DNA from: Tolypocladium sp. Sup5 PDA-1
Taxonomy: Eukaryota > Ascomycota > Sordariomycetes > Hypocreales > Ophiocordycipitaceae
Direction of reading: 5' to 3'
Length of the DNA: 64,000 nucleotides
Assembly (NCBI GenBank): GCA_000750105.3
Contig: JPHH03000004.1
Span: 310,001-374,000 of the forward strand
A program made the position numbers and the translations under genes. Positions within the stretch are counted from its first letter, which is position 1; each line of letters starts with the position of its first letter. Of this stretch, positions 1 through 11,234 are shown in pieces. The notes below the pieces were generated by a model. The model saw only the letters and a program-made list of their open reading frames with translations, made no database searches and was not told where the DNA came from.

Positions 1-101
1 TGACGATAGCAGCATCCATCCTCGCGCGCCAGTGGGCCAAGAAGAACGCCGCCCTGTTTGGCATTCTGGACACGGAGCTGTCCCTGGACCAAATATCATG
101 A
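1..101 (+). CDS. 3' end of an unidentified gene (partial)
   Basis: An open frame enters from the left edge (codons begin at position 3) and stops with TGA at 99-101. It encodes about 32 residues ending LDTELSLDQIS, with a segment reading ARQWAKKNAALFG. The mix of residues looks like a normal protein C-terminus rather than noise, but I do not recognise the family. The rest of the gene lies outside the window, and the frame could also be chance because it is short. Confidence 0.4.
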   Translation, partial: TIAASILARQWAKKNAALFGILDTELSLDQIS

Positions 102-1251
102 TGGCAACAAGACGCCGCACGCATGACGCCATCGTGTTCCCCGATGCCGCATCTTTACATATGGGCACTACAAAACCACAGGATATGATCACTCGAGGTT
201 GGCTTGCATTGACGACCTCACCTCTTAACGACGATAATACATCAATGGCTATCTGTTCGATGCCTGCCGGCCCCGCAGCACGGTAATGCGGTTTGCCGAA
301 TGGCCGGTGGCACGAGCGTGGCCCTGCCTGCACTAGCATTCTTCCATCTGATATCTGGCAGCTCGCACCTGCAATTGTCTTGTTGTCTTTTTTCGAGTAT
401 TTCAGCATGGAATCGTGTTATTGGTCTTACACATGGCGCTTGGAGTCATTGGGCGAAGGGCGAAGGACGGGGAGGCGGCATGGTTCGGCAGGTTGGAGTT
501 GGCTGCCCATGGGGCCATTTGGTACGGCCGGGAGGGTATTTTTGGGAGACGAGGGCCGCGAGGCTGCGTCCCGGATGGAGGCTGCGCTTCAATCCAAAAG
601 GGCGGCTGCAAGGCCTCGGGGGTCCCCACCACCTTCGTGAAACAAGGCGGCTCTCGTAGATACATCTGGGCTCTGCTGGATAGGGGGAGCGTGACTTCAA
701 AAGTGTACATATATCATGATGGGATTACGGGCGGGCGGGACTTGGGAACAGGAACAGGAATGAACTCCATTGCATAAATCGCGAAGCAGCACCTGAGCTG
801 TTGATTGTGACAGTGGCTACCGCGAGAGGCAACATGTACTTGTAGATGCTGTTGCTGGCCGCGGATGGCAACGCGTGTGGCTGCTAGGCGCGCCCATGAG
901 CGTTGAGGTGAGGTCGACTGTGGAGACGAGCTGTTGCTGGTGGTGCGGTCGATTGGCGCAGCTACCACTGTGGAGGAGGGGCCTTTGTCGTTGGCGCTTC
1001 CGAGTTTCACTGATGCATCAACCTCACGACATCTTCCTTTGTGCATCGCAACAGCAGAAAGTCCACCAACAAACCGCCGCGGCTTCTCAAAGCCGTTCAT
1101 TTTACTGCGTACGGGCCTCATCTCTTCCTTGCGACCGCCTTATTCAACCGTCGGTGGCCTCTCGGATCCCTGATCGCGGCCCCTCGGATCCCTGGTCACG
1201 GCCTGTGTCTGCGCGCTCCGTCTCTCCTGGTCGAAGGGACGCTGCCCCATC
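102..1251. other. Intergenic, no gene seen
   Basis: This 1.15-kb stretch lies between the partial left-edge gene and the Tex1-like gene. Open frames here overlap on both strands and show no recognisable domain. It presumably holds the 3' UTR of the first gene and the promoter and 5' UTR of the THO subunit gene. No repeat or RNA gene was seen. Confidence 0.6.
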
Positions 1252-2573
1252 ATGGCGCCGGTCCTGCGCCCTCGGCAAAGCCTACCCAAGGATAGGTTCT
1301 CTGCGTACTTTGCCAACCTTAAGAGCCAGCCGTACGCGGACCCGAATTCCACGAGAGGCCAGAGCACTCACAGGTCAGCCCCCTTGCCCCCATTCGTCGC
1401 AGCCCGCCCAACCGTCGGCGCCGGAATGAGGTCAGCATCTATGAGAACGACGTACTGAATATCGACCTCGCTAGCATACGATCCATTGCTTGGAATCCAC
1501 TCGGAACGCTGGTGGCGACTGGTTCAGCTGACAAGACGCTGCGAGTCTGTGAGTTTTGGCTCTCAACCACGGCTGGGGAAGAAGAAGCTTTCGGACAAAG
1601 GAGCTGACGCGTCGTCACAGGGAACCCCGAGAAACCACATGTAAAGTTCTCGACGGAGCTCAAGGGTCACTCTGCCTCGATTGAGAAGGTGGCCTTTAAC
1701 CCGACCAAGGACGCGGAGCTGTGCAGCGTGAGCAGCGATGGGGTGGTCAAGTTCTGGGACGTGCGGACCAAGGCCTGCTTCAACGAGGTAAAGGGCCTTG
1801 GAGACGCGCTGAGCCTTGTCTGGGCTCCGGACGGGCAGACGCTGCTTGTGGGAAACAAGGACGACAACATATTTGTCCTGTCGCCCACGCAGTCGACGCC
1901 AATCACCTCACACCAGCAGAACATGCAGACGAACCAAATCTCGTTCTGCTGGGGCGGAGAGAAGATCTTCCTGGCGACGTCGGAGGGCCGCACGCGGGTC
2001 CTGACGTACCCGGGGTTCGAGCCTGTGTTCAACAATACCTACGACGCTGAGCCGCGCGAGTTTATGCTGCACGGGCATACATCTTCGTGCCTCACCGTGG
2101 AGCTGCAGCCCACGGCGAGATACTTGGCGACGGGCGGGTCCGACTCTATCATCTCGCTCTGGGATACCACGGACCTGATCTGCCAGAGGACAATCTCTGG
2201 AATGGCTGGACCCGTTAGAAGCATCAGTAGGTTGACTCGGACGGCATTGGCGCTATTGCTCCCGCATATCCCGCAGCTAACCTGGATTTCTCCTAGGCTT
2301 TACATGGGATGGGAGCTACATCGTTGGCGGAAGCGACGAAGGTGAGTTTTGGCCTGAACTACGGGCCCCATTCACGCTCGTGGATTGTCGGTTGCTGACT
2401 GCTGTCTAGGGAATGGACTGGATGTCTACCACGCCGAGACAGGGGAGCACGTGCATACATTCAAGACGGCGGGCTCGTCGCCGGTGGTTGCATGGGCGCC
2501 ACTCCGCTACTGCCTGGCGTACAGCGATCTTGGTGTGCTTCGGATCATTGGCGTCGACGTTGATAGGAAGTAA
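1252..2573 (+). CDS. tex1: THO complex subunit 3 / Tex1, WD40 protein
   Basis: The product is a WD40 beta-propeller protein of the THOC3/Tex1 family, which acts in the nucleus in the THO/TREX complex linking transcription to mRNA export. The spliced model is 349 aa in five exons: 1252-1373, 1436-1548, 1621-2226, 2297-2341 and 2410-2573. Repeat units are visible, for example SIAWNPLGTLVATGSADKTL, GHSASIEKVAFNP ending VKFWDV, and YLATGGSDSIISLWD. The N-terminus PKDRFSAYF fits fungal members. Introns 2-4 have clear GT-AG ends (1549-1620, 2227-2296, 2342-2409). The first intron (1374-1435) is the least certain boundary; it is the choice of normal length that restores the frame into IYENDVLNID. 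Family membership is secure; the exact N-terminal junction is inferred. Confidence 0.9.
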
Positions 2574-4130
2574 CAAGGGGCAGCGCGGCGTTTGGGGGAG
2601 ATTCGTCCCGTCACGGATAAAATTTGACGGCTTTGTTTGGCTACTATTACTAAGTTACTGGTTCGGGTATTGTATGCGCGCGGATGGTCCGTGATATCAG
2701 GGGACATTGGTGACAGATTGTGCGCAAGGATGCGGAGTACAGGCGGCTGAACGGCCAGCTGCACTACGTCAGTGGCTCGCACAGGAGCCCAAGAATAGAA
2801 ACCGAGAACGCCATGACAGGATGGGCAAAAAGCCACGGTAGGATTGTCCACGGCGAGAGCTGAACACGTGCTTGGTATCGCCGTCAGAAAGTGAAGTGAG
2901 GTTGGTGTGTCAGCGCGGGTGAATTTGATACCGGCACTGGGCGAAGGATACGACGGGAACGACGAGCGCGTTCTGGCGCATGAGTCAAGAGCGAAAGCGG
3001 CTTATGATGGGCCGTGAGGCGGAAGAGATGGGAATTCGGGAAAATTCTGACGATGGGCTGAGGATTCTTGAGATGTTGGTCTGGTGTTGTGTTGTTGCTG
3101 GTACGAATAGCCCAGGGATACCTAGGGTAGGAATACCGACTACACAGCAGTGGCATGTGTTGTGGTAGTCGTCGTTCTGAAAGGGTCCTGGTGGCTTACA
3201 CTGTGCGCTATGGGCACGCAGATCGACGAGACAAGTGGCAGGAGGAAAAGGTCCCTTCCACCGTGACGATTCAACGGCGCGAGGCTGATGAATCAAAGAC
3301 AACTTCTGTAAAGGGCGGGCCGTGTCTGCCGGTTGCTTGGCAAGCTTGGGCCCGCGGCCGCAGCCATGGTCCATTGGACGGGCGAGCGCGCGCCCTCGGG
3401 CGATAGCAGGAGGTGATGTTGACGTCCCCAGCGCCTGGGCTTCGGTATCCCCGCGGGTACAGAGTAGTAATTGATAAGGCTGGATGGAGTTTTGGCGTCG
3501 CATTCCCACATGGCGGATGGCTGGGGATGCCTGTGACACACGTGCGCGGCGTCATGGCCATCGTCAGCGCCTACGTCTGGTCCAGGGACGGTGCATGTGA
3601 TGAGACAACGGGAGATGTGCTCGGGGCCTGCTCGATGAGATTGACGAATGCTGTTGGGAATTACGTAACTTACATAGGGCTGCCTTGGGGAATCCATGCG
3701 AAGTGCGTACGTTGGCATGTGATGGCTGGGGTCAAGGGATCGGTACCTTAGGGTAAGGTATGGATGTTCCTGTTTCGGCCCCGTACCTACGTTACGGAGT
3801 ACGCGAGACGGAATCATTATCTCATCAACAACGTGCTGCAACGTCGTGCGTTGCGCTTATACCAGCCGCGTCCCAAGTCCCGAGTCCCGACACTGCGGTC
3901 AGGTCGCATCATCGGGTACGCCGGCCGCCGTACTCGTACGAGTGCGCAAGGTAGGTATCTATCTAGGCACCGCAGGCAGACGACGACTGAGTGCATACGG
4001 AGGAGTCGTACGGGGTACTCGTACGCACATCGATTGCCAGGGGCGGCCTCTTCGCTTGGATGCTGCATTTGCCGGGAACAGCCAAGGAGATCCCCCAGAG
4101 AAGATGGAGCTGCCCCTCACAGACACGCAG

Positions 4131-4158
<28 letters not shown>
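4131..4158. repeat. (AC)n microsatellite
   Basis: Fourteen uninterrupted AC dinucleotides lie in intergenic DNA, preceded by an imperfect AGACACGCAG segment. The apparent open frames across it only encode TH or CV runs and are not genes. Confidence 0.95.
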
Positions 4159-4161
<3 letters not shown>

Positions 4162-4597
4162 GCACGAGTATGTACTCGTAGAAGGTTTGCAAGTTGGGGG
4201 CGACCGAGGCAAAGACGCATGGCCGGGACAGCAGGTTGGGCTGGGCCTTTGGGTCGAGAGGGAGAGGGCAAATTATCACGAGCTTTTATTATTGGAGGGA
4301 TGATGGATAGGGCAATGGCGGTGGGAAGGGGGGGCGCGCCGCACACATGGCATCCATGGCGAGGCGTGGCATGGCATGGCACGGGTGCAGCACGGGCACA
4401 TTTTACAAGGCCACTGCAGACGGCCTGGGCTGGGTCTCATAATCGACAACGTTCCCACCCTGCGGCGTCAAGTAAGGTATTTGCCTTATTATCTTATTCC
4501 CTGCCACCAATGTCAGACTGGCAGTGGGTGGATTATTAATTGGTGCAAAGGCCGGCGGCGCAAGCGCTGCAACGGGGGCTCCATCCATTAACTTTCC

Positions 4598-4619
4598 CTA
4601 CCTACCTTAGGTTAGGTAG
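4598..4619. repeat. Imperfect palindrome in intergenic DNA
   Basis: CTACCTA at the left is mirrored by TAGGTAG at the right around a CCTTAGGT centre. Similar CCTACCTA runs occur at about 14949 and 49176, so this looks like a recurring low-complexity promoter or UTR element. No function can be assigned. Confidence 0.6.
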
Positions 4620-5189
4620 TGCTCGCCAGCTGAGAAGGGCCTAGCACCAGCCCAGCCCAGGCATCCAGGGCCGGCGCAGCTCACGTCGACTCGGCGCTGC
4701 GGACTCTGGGCGGAGTCCGTCCTGGAAGTTGGGGGGAGGCCCCATCAATCACTGGCTGTCATCTAGGTAGGGCCCGTAGTTGCCTTCTTCCAGCGCCTGT
4801 GATCCTCAGCTTCTCAACAACACCTCGCCTCATCCATCCGCAGCCTCCAGCTCCGTCGCCCATCCATCCATCGCGACCGACCGCAAACGCCCGCCGGCGC
4901 CGGCATCACCGCATCGCCTCTCCGCAGCCGCCGACGACCTTGGATATCCACGCCCCCGCCGGCCGTCACCCGCCGGCACGCCCAACGCCCTTCGCGTGCC
5001 CGCTCCAACGCTCCCTCCCCCGCGCCGGGAGGATCGGGGCGCCGCGTCCCGCCCACTGCCAGTCCGCTCCCACGAACCCTTTCTTCATCGTCTTCGTCTT
5101 CGCCTTCGCCGCCCCCTGTGCGAGCGAAGCGCCCTCGAGCAATCTCCGCACGGGGCATTGAAACAGTCCCTCCCCTATCCACAGTCACC

Positions 5190-8100
5190 ATGCCCGGCTC
5201 GTCGGACAACGGCTCCTCCAGCGGTGGCAACGGCGCCGTGCAGAGCCCCAACGGCGACAGCAACGGCTCCAACGGCGCGGCCCGCGACAGCTCCATCCCC
5301 GACAACGCGAGCGTGCCCAAGCCCAAGCGCCTGGCCTGCATGATCTGCCGCAAGCGCAAGCTCAAGTGCGACGGCGTGCGGCCCAGCTGCAGCACCTGCT
5401 CGCGGCTCGGCCATTCGTGCGCATATGATGAGCAGAGGAGGAAGAGCGGGCCGAAGCGTGGATATGTCAAGGCCCTGGAGGAGCGCTTGAGTGAGCACCC
5501 CCCTTTCCCGTTGTGTCGCAAGGCTGGTGGGACTCGGCTGGAAGTTTCACAAAGTTTCACACGACTGACTCCTATCGCGCAGAACAAGTCGAGACACTCT
5601 TAAAAACACAGGACCCCGTCCCCCCCAATGCGAGCCCGGCCAAGGGCATCATGGCCATGCCCGGCGCACACAACCCGGCCGGCCCGGCGGCCAACCTATC
5701 CGTCGCGAACCCCGCGATGGGCATGGCCGGCGACCGAGACATGGACGGGCGCTGGCAGCACTTCAACGGCGAATCGCCCCAGACGGGAGCCATCGACGAC
5801 TTCAACTTCAATGCCAACATAGGCATCCAGATGAACGGCGTCGGCGGCGTCGGCGGCAACTTCACCTGGGAGATGATTGGCCTCGGCCTCGAGGAGCCGT
5901 TGCCGCCGCAGGAGACAATTGATGAGCTGCATCAGGTCTTCTTCGAAAAGGTCCATCCGTCGGTGCCCATGATTCATCGGTACCGATACCTGGCTGCCAT
6001 GAACTTGTAGGCGCCCTTCCTCCTCGCGTGTCATCACTCGTCTCTCGAGAGCGACGCTAACACCTCTCAGAGCACCAAACCAGCGCCCGCCTGTCTGTTT
6101 GAGATATGCCATGTGGACGATGGCATGCTCCATCACGGACAAGTATTCGGACCTAAAGGACCTCTTCTACCAGAGAGCGCGCAAATACGTCGAGTCAGAC
6201 TACATCAAAGGATACGGAGAGCACATGATATCCGTCGCACACTGCCAGACGCACATCCTGCTGGCGTGCTACGAGATGAAGATGATGTATTTTCCGCGAG
6301 CCTGGATCAACACCGGCTCCGCGGTCCGCCTTGCTCAGATGTAGGTCTGCCAGTGGAGACTCTTGGTCGTGGCAATGCAATGCTAACGTGCTCCGTAGGA
6401 TTGGCCTGCACCGGCTGGATGGCACTGGGCTGGACGTTAAGCAGTGCCTGCCACCGCCAAAAGACTGGACGGAGCGAGAGGAGCGGAGGCGAACGTTCTG
6501 GATGGCTTTCTGCGAGGACCGATATGCGAGTATCGGTACCGGGTGGCCCATGACAATCGACGAGCGGGACATCCTGACGAAACTGCCCGCTTCAGAAGAG
6601 GCGTACGACATGAGCAGGCCGGAGCAAACACAGACGCTGGCAGAGTGCACGAACCCATCCGGGGCCGGAAAGCTGTCGTCGTTTGGCGGCATCGTCCTCC
6701 TGGCTTGTCTGTTTGGCCGAAACCTCGTCCATCTGCACCGCCCCGACGACGATGACCTCGACCACGACCTGAACGGCCCGTTCTGGAAGCGCCACCGCCA
6801 GATGGACAACATCCTCCTCAACACCTCGCTAAGTCTCCCCGCTCATCTCAAACTCCCGGCTGGGCTCTCGAACCCCAACGTCGTCTTCACCAACATGAGC
6901 ATCCACACGTCAACAATCTGTCTCCACCAAGCAGCCATCTTCAAGTCTGAGAAGAACAAGCTGGCGGCGTCGGTCAGCTCAGAGAGCAAGGTGCGGTGTA
7001 TCACGGCCGCCAACGAGATTGCCAGCATTATGAGGACGATTTCGCACATGGACCTGTCGGCTGTGAGTACTCCCTCGAGACGACCGATGAAGGAGGAACA
7101 AGGAACAAGGAACAAGCATGGCTAACGTTGACCAGATGAACCCCTTCATATCCTTCTGCCTGTATGTTGCTGCTCGGGTGTTTGTGCAGTACCTCAAGAG
7201 TCGCCCGGATGACGCGCAAACGGTGGACTCGCTTCGGTTCCTGCTCTCGGCCATGAACGCGTTGAAGCGGCGGAATCCCCTGACCGAGTCGTTCCTCGTC
7301 CAGCTCGACGTGGACTTTGAGGCACTGGCTGCACGGATCCCTAAGCTGAGGAATGCGTTCCCACGTCCTGGTGACAGCGTAAGCGACACTGCTCCCCGTG
7401 AATACCAAGAGGTTCTAACGAAACACAGCCCGCGCTGGGGAACATGGGAAACCCGGGATCGAAGACAACACCAGTGTGTGACGATCCGGACGGCGTGCAG
7501 GGGATACTAGCCTACCGTAACGAGTGCCATTTCATGAAGATGTCTGGCGATGACGGCAACCTGGCTACCGCACCGGAACTGGTGAAACCACCAAACGATA
7601 ATCAGGGATCTGCCCCCAGCGGCTTCGGACAAACTTGGCTTTCGACTGATCCCCAGTCGATGCCCGTATTGACACCCAGCTCAGGCACCATGTACGAGAA
7701 GAATGGTTCAACGAGCGGAGGGCCAATGTCTGGGTTTGGAGAGAGTCACGGCGACAACCAGGATGCCCAAGGGTCACCGGAGGCTGGACAGTCGAATGGA
7801 CCGACACCAAACTCCAGCGGCACCGGGTCAGACGTCAAGGCACACCTAGCTCCGGGGCCAATGGGCGGATCGGGCCCGGACTCATCATTCCGCGCGAGCC
7901 CCATCTCGCCGCAACAGAATATAATGGGCCAGGGACACGGGATGGATCCCGGCAGCCACCAGGGCTTCTTTGGCGACCCGAACGGATTCACGATACCGCC
8001 CGACCTGGGTGGGCAACAAGGAGGTGGCTACGCCATGCCATCGAACGGCTGGGCAGACATGAACGGCCAGACACCAGGGATGCAACCGGTGGGAGAAGGC

Positions 8101-8190
8101 GTGTTACGGGCTCTGATGAACATGGGCCCTATGGACGCCATGGACCTGTCATCGTGGGACTCTGGAAACGACACGCACATGAGAGGATAG
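5190..8190 (+). CDS. Zn2Cys6 fungal transcription factor
   Basis: The product is a nuclear Zn(II)2Cys6 regulator with a fungal-specific transcription factor domain. The 887-aa model has six exons: 5190-5490, 5583-6006, 6071-6340, 6399-7062, 7136-7378 and 7429-8190. The cluster is C50-x2-C53-x6-C60-x6-C67-x2-C70-x6-C77, followed by SGPKRGYVKALEERLKQVE, a linker and dimerisation helix. The middle region (about residues 200-560) matches the Fungal_trans type, with VHPSVPMIHR, an RLAQMIGLHRLD segment and ERRRTFWMAFCEDR. The C-terminal 250 residues are rich in Gly, Pro, Asn and Gln, typical of an activation region. Intron 3 (6341-6398) has a TGCTAAC branch site. The cluster and linker remind me of COL-26/BglR sugar regulators, but that is from memory and unverified, so no symbol is given. 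Confidence 0.9.
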
Positions 8191-8857
8191 GGAGGCAAAA
8201 CAACAAAAGGGGGCTGGTCTGGGATCGGGTTGATTCATTCCCTCTGGCGGTACGGAGTAGACGATTGGGTATGGTATTTTGGAGCTTCAGGCCGGCGGGC
8301 AGGCGGGCAGCGGCTTTTGGATACTGGCGTTTCAATCATCCTACGAGGACTATCTTCTCTCATTTGGGGGCCTGGCGGCGACGCCGTACGGAGCTGTACT
8401 ATATCTTGGTATGCGGAACGAGGTGTCAGGGACTGTGCGTATTTACGACTGGTAGCTTGAGCAGAATCTCAACAATGCCCTTATGGATCACGTTGTCCAA
8501 TAATTTTACCCATTGCCTGCTAACAATGCCTTTGTACGCTGTCTCTGCTGTCTCTGCCGTCTCTGCTGTCTCTGCTGTATCAAACCATTTCACTTGCGTG
8601 CTGAAAGTGCATAACCTTGTGCAGGTGATTATGCACTACGTGCGGTTGCCTGCCCCGCGGCAAAGGCCCACATGCTGGTCCGTGCGCGCATTGCCGCCCT
8701 TTGGCCGCGCGGCGGGGTCCGGCCCGCTCGCGACGACATGTCTCGACACTCTCCTGCGAGTCCAGTTAAAAGCAGCACCAGACGCAGCATCCTCTAAAGC
8801 AGCAACCAGCTTGCTTACTTTACTACTTGCCCAGCAGCCACCAGCGGAACCCGAAGC
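8191..8857. other. Intergenic, 3' UTR and promoter
   Basis: No gene is seen between the Zn2Cys6 gene and the GST-fusion gene. The stretch holds a copy of TACGGAGTA (8251-8259) and a 9-bp minisatellite (8538-8578). Confidence 0.6.
8538..8578. repeat. Minisatellite, unit GCTGTCTCT
   Basis: About 4.6 tandem copies of a 9-bp unit are present, with one T-to-C change in the third copy. It lies about 280 bp before the start codon of the GST-fusion gene. Confidence 0.9.
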
Positions 8858-10944
8858 ATGGCCGCGTTTGCGGGGCCGCCCGGCGTGGGGCACTTCCGCC
8901 TGGATCTCGGGGCTCTGCCGGCGACAGGAATGGACGGGTACGGTGGAGGAGGGGGCCTCGACCATGCGTACCGGGTGGTGCATGGGCATCAGCAGGGGCA
9001 GGGCCAGCATGAAGGGCAGTTTGGCATATTGGCGCCGACGACGATGCCTGGCGGCGTGGAGGCGTACCAGCACCAGCACCAGCACCAGCATGGGGTGTTT
9101 GCGGGGGCCAGCGGCGGGCAGGACACGGGGGAGAGGGTCGATGGCAAGCTCGGGGGTAGGATCGTGGTTGATCCGCCGGGCCTGCAGGCGTGGAGGGAGA
9201 GGCTCTTCAACGTGGATGAGATGATTGTCCTGACGCACGACCAGTAAATGCCCTCCTCCCATCTTCCCCTGTTCATCATATTCTCCCTCCCAGCCTCATT
9301 CATCTAGCTTCGAGCGAGGCCAGATGAGTGAAATCAGGGGCAACCATGCCAGAACCCGGGCTCACCTCCCCGCCCCAGGTTCGAGACGTACTTCCCGCAC
9401 GTGGACAACGTCTATTCGCACCGCTCCACGCAGCGCTACAAGCGCAAGCCCTTCGTCTCGCACTACTGGGACTGCCGCATGAAGGGCCGCCCGCCGGGGA
9501 CGCCCAAGGCCGCCGACCCGCACAAGAAGACGCGCCGGCGCAGCGCGCGCGAGCGCGACCTGTGCGACGTCAAGATCCGCATCACCGAGTACCTGCCCGG
9601 GGCGTCCGGCGGCACGACGACGACGGAGCTCATGGACCGCGAGACGGCGGCGGCGGCGGCGGCGGCAGCGGTGCCGCTGGGGCAGCGCTTCTGGACGATT
9701 CAGCGGGTGAATGGCAACGGCGGGAACGGCAAGGGGGATGGGGTCGCAGGGCCGCATCGGCATTCGCTGGAGAGAAGCGATGAGATTAAGAAGAATAGCG
9801 TGCAGCGGTGGATGGCGCAGCGGGACAGGGAGACGAAGAAGGTCCAGGTAACGCGTCTCTTCGCCTCTCTTCACCATCTCTCACCACCGTGGACTAACCA
9901 ACTTTGTCCGCAGAAACTGCCCCTGAGGAGAGCGACCGGCGCCGCTCTCACGACCGCCAAGAAGCACTCCAAAGACAGCGACCTAAAGCTCTACGCCGCG
10001 TGTTTCTGGTACTACTCCCACCCCCCCTTTTCTCGGATCAACGTTGAAGCACAGCACCTGACGACAAGACAGCCCCTATTCGCAGCGCGTGTGGATCGCC
10101 CTCGAGGCCAAGCGCCTGGCCTACCAGTACTGCGAGACGTACCCGTACCGGCGGCCGGCGCCGACACCGCTGCTCGAGGCGAACCCGCGGGGCCTGGTGC
10201 CCGCGGTGCGCCAGGGGGAGTGGGCGTGTGCGGAGAGCGCCGTGATACTGGAATACGTGCGTCCGACCCGGTGCGCTCCCGTTACGGTTGGACAGGGGCT
10301 AATGGGTTGTCTATTGCAGCTTGAGGATCTGGATAGCAGTGTCCCGCTGTATCCGTCCGACCCGCGACTCAAAGCAAACTGCCGCCTCTGGATCGATCAT
10401 GTAAGTCTGACCACGACTTCGCGTCCAAGCATCCCCGTATCGTCCGCAAAACTGACTCCGTCTACAGGTCAACACCCGCATCGTCCTCTCCTTCTTCGCC
10501 CTCCTCCAGGCCCAGGACCTCGCCCAGCAGAGCGCCTCGACAGAGCGTCTGCAAAGCCACATCACCAGCCTCGTCCTCGCCGCCGACGAACACGTACGTT
10601 CCCCCTTTCTCCTACCCCTATTTCACCCGCCTGTACAATGAATATAAAATGAAATAAACGTTCGACTAACTAGCGCCCAGGGCCCCTTCTTCCTCGGCGC
10701 GTCCCTCAGCCTCGTCGACGTCCACTTCGCCCCCTTCGCCCTCCGCCTCTCGCGCGTGCTGCGGCCCCTGCGCGGCTGGGCGGACCCCGTGCCCGGCACG
10801 CGCTGGCAGCGGTGGCTCGACGCGCTCGAGCGGGACGCGCACGTCGTGGCGACGACGAGCCTCGGCGAGCTGTACGCCGACACGGCCGACGTGCTCGCCG
10901 GGCGGGCCGGGCCGGTGCCGCCGCATCCAGGGGGGCTAGGTTGA
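8858..10944 (+). CDS. Fungal N-terminal domain fused to omega-type GST
   Basis: The 534-aa model has seven exons: 8858-9243, 9379-9847, 9914-10008, 10073-10256, 10320-10400, 10468-10593 and 10681-10944. Residues 1-128 are Gly/His/Gln-rich and include an HQ repeat. Residues from about 129 to 290 form an unfamiliar basic region with FETYFPHVDNVYSHRS, VSHYWDCRMKGRPPGTPK and RERDLCDVKIRITEY. The C-terminal part is a glutathione transferase: CPYSQRVWIALEAKRLAYQY carries a candidate catalytic Cys317, followed by NPRGLVPAV, ESAVILEY and FFLGASLSLVDVHFAPF. A CPxx motif at this place is typical of omega or glutaredoxin-like GSTs, which act as thiol transferases or dehydroascorbate reductases. The fused frame is supported by clean splice sites across the junction. 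Its cellular role is unknown. Confidence 0.8.
9065..9092 (+). repeat. (CACCAG)n coding repeat
   Basis: A hexanucleotide repeat in exon 1 of the GST-fusion gene encodes alternating Gln and His. It is probably length-variable between strains. Confidence 0.85.
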
Positions 10945-11234
10945 TTTCGGAGCGCGTTTCTTTATTCTATCATCTATGGGTGTATCTAAACGACATTTAG
11001 ACGTCACGGGCTGAAGCAAAGGGATGGGACACGCTTCACTTGGAGTATGTCTTTGTACAGTACTACGGAGCGATCCAGGGGGTATCAGATTCTGGTATCC
11101 AAATTCATGGTCTGATGAGCAGGTCTATTACACAAAAAAGACGACGCTAAACTGCAACGCTCAAAGCCACCAAAGTTAGTCCGTACATCCAGTCCATTCA
11201 CACATAAGGCCCATCACACATTCCCACCCGCACC
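10945..11234. other. Short intergenic gap between convergent genes
   Basis: These 290 bases separate the stop codons of the GST-fusion gene (+) and the MFS transporter (-). They presumably contain both 3' UTRs and terminators. No structure was recognised. Confidence 0.6.

Larger units (their letters stand above)
2574..5189. other. Intergenic, promoter and leader of the Zn2Cys6 gene
   Basis: This 2.6-kb region carries no convincing gene. It holds an AC microsatellite (4131-4158), an imperfect palindrome (4598-4619) and one copy of the dispersed TACGGAGTA element (3793-3801). The last 400 bases are pyrimidine-rich with CCATCC runs, as expected of a fungal promoter or 5' UTR in front of the start at 5190. 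Confidence 0.6.

Noticed and set aside
4131..4158. Open frames encoding TH or CV runs across the AC repeat
   Set aside because: They are a by-product of the microsatellite and have no flanking coding character.
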